Source of the DNA: Pammene aurita
Lineage: Eukaryota; Arthropoda; Insecta; Lepidoptera; Tortricidae
Direction: 5' to 3'
DNA length: 64,000 nt
Assembly: GCA_947086415.1 (NCBI GenBank)
Contig: OX352289.1
Location: 12,372,275-12,436,274, forward strand
Shown here: positions 57,047 through 64,000 of the stretch, piece after piece
Layout of the letters: the number at the start of each line of letters is the position of its first letter
Position numbering within the stretch: position 1 is the first letter of the stretch
Notes under the pieces: model-generated
Database searches by the model: none
The model's input: only the letters and a program-made list of their open reading frames with translations
What the model was told of the DNA's origin: nothing
Made by a program: the position numbers and the translations under genes

Positions 57047-57830
57047 AAATATCAATTATACTTTTTTTTGGCTTCAAGTGTAGAAAAATTCGTTGCCAAC
57101 GGATAAGACTTGGGAGCTTAAGGGGCTGAAAATATCTAAATTCCCTCCCTATATTTTCAGCGCGACTGAAAGAGAAGCACTGTGTTACGGTTACTATGGG
57201 ATCTCATTTTACAGCTCAGCTCAAATTTTGCAAAATGATGTATTAAAAAAAGAACTACGCATTAATTGAGAAATATAAAACAACGAAGTTTTTATTATTA
57301 GTGTGGTGGAATTTTGTCCTAACATACAGACGTATGTACCTATATGTCAAGAAACTAAAGACATACAACTGTTTAAAGCTAATTTTAAGAGGTAACTTTG
57401 GAATTATTTCCTATCGAGCCGATTTCGTCCAATCGTGTATCGGAATTAACGAAGTTCTTTCAAATATAACAAATATTAACATATAATTTTTTGACTTTCT
57501 CAAAACAAGTAGTTATAGCTAAAAAACGGTTTGAGTAGAGCCAATTTGAAGTTCATCGGGTTTTGTCAGCCTCTTAATCTCATGCTTACTAATTTCTTAC
57601 TTGATAGCGCCGTAGTCGATAATTCTCCATATATTTATGTTATGCTAATAAATAAATAAATATTTTTTGAAGGCAGACAACCGCTCCACTTTAATAAAAA
57701 GAAAACATGGCACCAGGTTACCAAGCTAACAAATCTAGTAACCATATTAGGGTATGAGTGATTTTTTGTGTTGCACATTACCTACCATTAAGGACGAAGA
57801 CAGCTTTGTTTCCTATCAAGGGATTCGATC
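57047..57830. other. No recognisable gene; duplication junction at the right edge
   Basis: AT-rich; ends AGGGATTCGATC, after which the duplicated unit restarts at 57831. Confidence 0.45.
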
Positions 57831-58405
57831 GATAAAAACTATCCTATGTCCTTCCCCGGGACTCAAACTATATTCATACCAAATTTCATCTAAATCGGTT
57901 TAGCGGTTTAAGCGTGAAGAGGTAACATACAGACAGACACACTTTCGCATTTATAATGTTAGTATGATTTTTTTAAGTCACTTCTTTTGATCTTGAAAGG
58001 TACGAAATAAAGCCCGATAAATCCTCGCTCATCTCTGGTGGAAACGCAGCTTAAGCTTAGATAAGACAGATTAATTGAACGAGCGGAGCGTAAGCGAAGT
58101 GAAGTTCTTACAAACAAATTCGGCTACTGGGACGTTTTTCTGATCTTCATGAAATTTATTGGGGTTGTAGCAGAGATACATATAATTTGAGGGTTCGTAT
58201 ATAAGTAGGATCGATCAAGGGGGTGTGGAGCTAGAAGGCGAAAAAAATTCTTTAGATGGGTCTTGTTATATTGGTTATCTCGTTTGCAAGGAAGTCGTGA
58301 GTTCTGAGTTCGAGGTGGACCACCAGTTTTTTCATTTTCATTACTAACGGAGGGCGCCAAAACCCGATTTCGCTCTACCCTGATCGAGGGTTCAGGCCGG
58401 CGCTG
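57831..58405. mobile_element. Right-end fragment of the hAT element (copy 2)
   Basis: Equivalent to 49961-50535, followed by TGAACCTT but without the left terminus. Confidence 0.88.
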
Positions 58406-58817
58406 TGAACCTTAATATCTAATATATATGTATAGAAGTGGCCTTTTAGAAATTTAAGCGGTAGTAATTTAAAATCGTGATTACATAAACAGTCTGACTA
58501 TTGGAATATTACCCAAATATTTGGCGGGAAATTCAAAAAATCATGGGCTGGACACACCTTGTGTAGCAGGAATAATAATTTTGATACTTGAAAATACTTT
58601 TGAATTCTGTGCACACGTAAGGTAGGTAGGTTTAGGTAAACAGACAGATGTCTACGAAGTAAACAAGCTTCACAGGGTGTTAGAAAGATCTTAAGCCGAC
58701 TGCAACTAGAGAAATACATTCAGAAATTAAATTCCCCAAACCATGCTCAGAAGCAAGTAAAAACAATCTAATAACTATGTACTTGAGTTCCCTATTCACT
58801 TATTTTAAGGGATGGTT

Positions 58818-60018
58818 AACAGCCTCCCGGATTAAGCCGGTTTCCGAAGAGGCTTTAGTACCGTAGACCACATCCATACGCTCCGTCAGGTTATACAAAA
58901 GACTGAGGAGTATAACCTGCCCCTCTGCTTAGCGTTCGTGGACTACGAGAAAGCCTTCGACTCGATCGAAACCTGGGCTGTACTACAATCTCTCCAGAGG
59001 TGCCAAGTGGACTATCGCTATATTGAAGTGCTGAAGTGTTTGTACAAGAACGCCACTATGTCAGTCCAACTCCAGGACCAGAACTCGAAGCCTATTCCGT
59101 TGCAGCGGGGAGTCAGGCAAGGAGATGTTATTTCTCCTAAACTGTTTACCGCTGCACTGGAGGATGTTTTCAAGACTCTGAACTGGAGAAGGCTAGGCAT
59201 CAACATAAACGGCGAGTACATCACTCACCTTCGGTTTGCTGACGATATAGTAGTCTTGGCTGAGACCATGGAGGATTTGAGTACGATGCTCGATGACCTC
59301 AGTAAAGCCTCCGAGCGAGTTCGTCTAAAGATGAACATGGATAAGACGAAGATCATGTCAAATACCCATGTAGCACCAACTCCCGTTACAATCGGAGACT
59401 TTACACTCGAAGTTGTGGACGATTATATATACTTAGGACAGACTGTCCAGTTAGGTAGATCCAACTTCGAGAAAGAGGTCAATCGACGAATCCGACTCGG
59501 TTGGGCAGCGTTCGGGAAGATACGGCACATCTTTTTGTCCAATATTCCGCAGTGTCTCAAGACGAAAGTCTTTGACCAGTGTGTGTTGCCAGTGATGACT
59601 TATGGAACTGAAACGTGGTCGCTTACAATGGGCCTCATAAGAAGGCTCAAAGTCACCCTAAGGGCAATGGAGAGGGCTATGATTGGAGTCTCTGCGTGAT
59701 CGCATCAGAAATGATGCCATCCGCAGCAGAACCAAAGTAACCGATATAGCCCTCCGAATCGCTAAACTAAAGTGGCAGTGGGTGGGGCACATTGCTCGTA
59801 GAACCGATGGCCGTTGGGGCGGAAAGGTTCTCGAGTGGCGTACACGAACCGGAAGGCGCAGCGTGGGTAGACCCCCCGCAAGGTGGACTGATGACCTGGT
59901 GAAGGTCGCGGGAGTCCGCTGGATGCGGGTGGCGCAGGACCGGTCATTGTAGCACTCTTTGGGGAGGCCTATGTTCAGCAGTGGACGTCTTTCGGCTGAT
60001 ATGATGATGATGATGATG
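58818..60018 (+). mobile_element. RTE-like retrotransposon (copy 2 of the duplicated block)
   Basis: Same as 50948-52148, including the 2 bp deletion that shifts the frame and the AAGGGAT(G/A)GTT flanks. The shared mutation shows duplication of an already dead element. Confidence 0.9.
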
Positions 60019-61332
60019 AAGGGATAGTTTTAGTTGGTTTACGTACTGTATAGACATGTTTCGCGAAAATAATTTTATTTATATTTTTACCTAAAATTAC
60101 TACTGACCAGTCAGTCCACAGATTTCTCCTAAATATTGGTTTTCAGTAAGTAACTTCTTATGTTCCTGTTTTGATTGTATTGATATTTTCCAGAACTTCT
60201 AGTATATCCGTTTATTTACACACTTGTCCTGTTTATGAGATTCAGGTATTAATAAATTCACGTGCTTTATGAAAGTTATAGGCAAATGTTAGAACCAGTA
60301 CTTAAAGTATCAAAATATTAATAGAGCTCCAACCTACAAAATTGATGACGTAAACATTGCAGTTTTTCGTTATACAACACGCTTCACGTCAATTTCGCAC
60401 ATCGTCGTAATTATTTACGAGCCTAAATAATAGTTTGCGGACCACTCGGTACAGTTATTTTTAATATTATTTAAAATAAACCCCTTGTAAACCGTGAACA
60501 ATTTGAAATAATGACATAAATTGACAACAGACTTTTAGCTTTTTTTAAATCATAGACAATTGGTGATACAACAAGGAAATATCTTTGACAGTCAACAATA
60601 TTTGGCTATTCAGACTCTATTTATTATTATGTGTGATTATTTGTGATCTTAATTTTAAGTTTTTTGTAAGTCTAAATTCACTAGAAATTAATGAAATCAA
60701 CTTTTATTTTATAAATCATGATCTGCTTAACAGAAGAAAGACACACAGTGAGGTCAAGTACGTTGTATAGCTCTTTTTGAAGTGGTTTCTTCATAGTTTG
60801 CAAAAGTATAATAAACAGGTAAAAAATGTGTATGTTCTGTTTAGAATAGGAATACACATTTATTTAAGGAATTCTAGTATTACTGATGTGCCGACGGAAA
60901 GTTTCCAAAATCTATGTTTTCTACCAAGCGTACTTGACTTGAGTATAACTTGACCTCCAAAATCGTAGCATCGTAGCATTCACGTTTGTACAGTAGTCTT
61001 GGTTACGCTGGCTTATTTTAAACGAAGCGCTCGGTTGGTACCTTGTGATTGTGACTAGCAATGTCCTTTAAAAGCTCTCTTCACACAAGACGCCTTTAAC
61101 TGTACGAATTTTTGGGTTCTGATTATGTTTCTTGGTATAATATCAAATATGATCGCTGGTTCTCCGCAATAACTCTCTGTAACTTTCATATCGCGCCATT
61201 GTTCCTGCCAATTCGATTAGGTGCGTCTACGAGTATTAAGCCTGGAACTTCATTATAATCGTAGTTGACATACTTACTTCAGTCGCTCCCTAAGGCTTTG
61301 TTAGTTGGACACGATCATTGAATATAATCCAG

Positions 61333-61697
61333 GGCCGCGATTCGAAAAATAAACACACACACTGGACAGACACAGCTTCTACCCAACTAAACCCAACTCA
61401 ACTCAACGCTATAACGACATTGACATTTGCTATTCGAACAGATTTTCATTCAACATTGGTCTCACATTGGTCTCACATTGGTCACACATTGGTCACACAT
61501 TGTATCAATGTGAGATCAATGTTGTACCAATGTGAGACCAATGTGTGACCAATGTGTGACCAATGTGAGACCAATGTTGAATGAAAATCTGTTCGAATAG
61601 CAAATGTCAATGACGTTATAGCGTTGAGTTGAGTTGGGTTGAGTGGGGTTGGAGCTGTGTCTGCCCAGTGTGTGTGTTTATTTTTCTAATCGCGGCC
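61333..61697. mobile_element. GGCCGCGATTCG hairpin MITE (copy 2 of the block)
   Basis: Same as 53463-53827, including the unmatched CAG/CTG flanks and the expanded central units. Confidence 0.9.
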
Positions 61698-61756
61698 CTG
61701 AGTAAAGAAACGGCTAATTATTAAAGAAATTCCTATTAAATGTAACTTTTGTTAGA

Positions 61757-62180
61757 GGGCCGTATTCTAACTTTAAAACACGTTTAGACACGATCCAACT
61801 TCAATACAACTCCAATGCCTTAACCACGCAATACAGCACGGTTAGCAAATGAGAGACGCGACAGTATCTCGCGTGCGAGATAGACTACCCGCCTCTTTTT
61901 AATTGATAGAGTACAGTAATTGATACAGTTTTTCAGAAAAGGACGGGTAGCCTATCTCGCGCGCGAGATACTGTCGCGTCACTCCTGTGCTAACCGTGCA
62001 GCTGACACCTAAACGTCTGAATCAGAAATATCAGAATTGGCTTGAAAATTATTTCGATGCAACTCCAATACAACTTCAATATTGGTTGAATATATGTTGT
62101 ATTCGTATGTTGGAGTTATGTTTGAGAAAGATTGTGTTTTTAATGTATTGTTTATGTTTTTTAAAATTAGAATACGGCAC
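61757..62180. mobile_element. MITE family C with nested foldback (copy 2 of the block)
   Basis: Same as 53887-54310; the nested foldback is at 61836-61999. Confidence 0.85.
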
Positions 62181-62407
62181 AGAGTCTAATCACGCCACGA
62201 TTTTCGGTGGGTGTTAAGTATTTCACTTTCTATACACGGCAGTGTATGGAAAGCGAATTTTAATTTAATTTTAATTTTTATATTTAAACTGACTCTTGAC
62301 AAACAATAATAAATAATGATGGGACTAAATTAATTTGGTACTCAGCAGAAACGTCTGCAAGTGAATTTGCAATTTTATAATTAAAAATAAAAATAGAAAA
62401 ATTCACC

Positions 62408-62482
62408 GCGTCGAGCAAGATTCGAACATGCGACCTTTCGGAAGACCGGTCCGATCGCTCTGACCAACTGAGCTATCGACGC
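62408..62482 (-). ncRNA. tRNA-like sequence (copy 2 of the block)
   Basis: Same as 54538-54612, with the same non-standard C33 and T-stem mismatch. Confidence 0.6.
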
Positions 62483-64000
62483 TTATTCAACTTTGGTGAA
62501 TCTTTCCATCACTTCCTTCATTGATTACGTCATAGGGAGACGTGTAGCGACATCTACCGTAAGTGTATATACACGTTAACGGCATCGAAGTTCCAAATCG
62601 TAATGGAATAACATCGATAACAATGCGCTAACCCATACTATGTAAATTAATTTTATAAGAAGAAAACGTCTAAAAGCGAAATATCATCTTTTTTCCATTT
62701 TCCTTTCAATTATAAAATTATATGTTTACATAGTATGTATAAGTAGTATAGTATATGTATAAGGCTTGTGTTGTGCGTACTAGATGCCGACATATATGGC
62801 AATGCAATATTTTTTTTACATGGAATAGTAAAATAGACTAGCTGATGATAACTACTTTTCATTGTCTCAGTTATCATGGCGACTACTGTTTATCCATGCT
62901 TTTACCATGCCTCCAGTTTCAAAGCAAGCATTTGTAATTACAGCTCCTCAATTGGCTCCTCGCATTTGGTCCTATCGCAAAAGCCCACTCGCGCCTTGTT
63001 ATTCACTTGATAAAGTCCGATATTGTGCCATTCTATAATGGTCACTAAACCCACAGTGGTTGCTTGAGAGCGGGGGTCAATGTGAGATTGGCAAAATTAG
63101 CGACAACACGATGAACCAGCATATTTCAGTATTGATTGAAAATTGCATTGGTTAGGCAAAATATACTGCACGACACCAAACATTATGAAATATATACGAA
63201 AGACGTCACAAGTCATTCCTGGACCCGTATTCGATATATCAAACTGTAACACGCGCATATCTATACCGTGTGTGGCCTCTAACAAGAGCAGAAAATTAAA
63301 TCGTAGATTCTACTCCTCAAACCTAGACAACGTTTGTTCAGCAACTTTAAAAATTAACTTGTGGTTCGATTTTTTAGTACTCTTTAAAGTTCATTCGAAT
63401 ATGCAATGGATTGCGAAATTGATTACGCCTATAGGATGACAAGGCTGACAAGCAATGTCAATTGGACAGATTTTAACATAAGTAATTGTACATTGATAAT
63501 ACTATTTAGTTTGTATGAAAAAGAGACAATCTAAAGACTCTATAATTTTTTAAAGTTGTTGAACAAAAGTGTTATAGATTGAGGAGTCCAATCTATGTTT
63601 TAATTTTTTGCTAGGGTTATAGACCACATACTGTATGCTTATTTGACACCACATGTACCTACTAGAATGTGTCAAAGTGGTCTTACTAGTAAATGTCAGT
63701 TTCAGGTTGTCAAATAGTGCCCATGGTGCAAAGGATTACCATTTCGTGATACACCTTTCGCCTGAACAATGTGTGTAGGAGAATGGTCTATTTTATTTTA
63801 AAAGTAATTTTAAACAAAAAAGAACCGATCACTTAGATTCTACCTTTCCAAAAGGAAATGCCCGAACTACTGTAAAAATATATTGAGATCACTATAATAT
63901 AATATTTGAAGAGTTCCCTCGATTTCTTCAGAATCCCATCATCAGACCCCGACTGGTTACATTGGTACCATCTTTCAAGTATACTCTGTCAAAGAAAGAA

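Larger units (their letters stand above)
49961..57830 (+). repeat. 7.87 kb duplicated unit, copy 1
   Basis: From GATAAAAACTATCCTATGTC at 49961 the sequence recurs at 57831 with a constant offset of 7,870. The only difference noticed is one extra G in copy 2 (ATTGGCAAAA at about 63090 versus ATTGCAAAA at 55219). Copy 1 contains the right 575 bp of the hAT element, an RTE copy and several MITEs. Confidence 0.92.
57831..64000 (+). repeat. 7.87 kb duplicated unit, copy 2 (truncated by the window end)
   Basis: Matches 49961-56129 throughout with one 1 bp indel noticed. It starts in the middle of the hAT element, without its left end, so the duplication is younger than the hAT insertion. Confidence 0.92.

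Overview
The window reads as a stretch of moth or butterfly (lepidopteran) nuclear DNA made almost wholly of transposable-element debris. The organism call rests on the repeats: two tRNA-derived SINE types with intact box A and box B, a LINE 3' UTR of the 'GGCTGGAAGAGAT' type, RTE-like retrotransposons with trinucleotide tails, the 'TTCCGTAGTCAACTAGGAAC' and 'CCGGCCAAGTGCGAGTC' repeat families, and many hairpin MITEs. I recognise no host protein gene, no rRNA gene and no convincing functional tRNA. Nearly all open reading frames over about 60 codons are pieces of transposons or chance frames.

Left part (1-18.4 kb). A tandem MITE array is followed by an RTE 3' fragment and a TIR element with many subterminal 'ACACAGTGG' motifs (1749-2730). 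A long minus-strand Ty3/gypsy retrotransposon occupies about 2759-9787: gag, protease, RT/RNase H, integrase, a small membrane-protein ORF, polypurine tract and 3' LTR. It looks CsRn1/Kabuki-like. It is cut by three later insertions: a 310 bp foldback MITE in the RT/RNase H junction, a TTAA-flanked 1.8 kb element in the protease, and a 217 bp double-hairpin repeat in the protease. Next come an inverted-repeat hAT remnant (9981-10771) and a LINE C-terminus interrupted by a 2.15 kb hAT element with a perfect 8 bp target duplication (12070-14215). A 222 bp direct repeat with striking palindromes lies at 16-17.3 kb.

Middle part (18.4-48 kb). SINEs are followed by an array of 'ACCGGCC' family repeats, one carrying about 95 units of CAGA. 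LINE 3' ends follow, one split by a hairpin MITE. A Ty1/copia 5' end (LTR, primer-binding site, gag with a tandem 12-residue repeat) lies at 30.4-31.7 kb. The rest is an internally deleted RTE copy and many nested MITEs.

Right part (48-64 kb). A hAT element with internal tandem repeats (48281-50535) and an RTE copy belong to a block that repeats almost perfectly 7,870 bp later (49961 onward and 57831 onward). The second copy runs off the window end. It is either a very recent tandem duplication or an assembly duplication.

The genes do not work together as a pathway. The story is layered insertion, and target duplications plus interrupted reading frames let its relative order be read.
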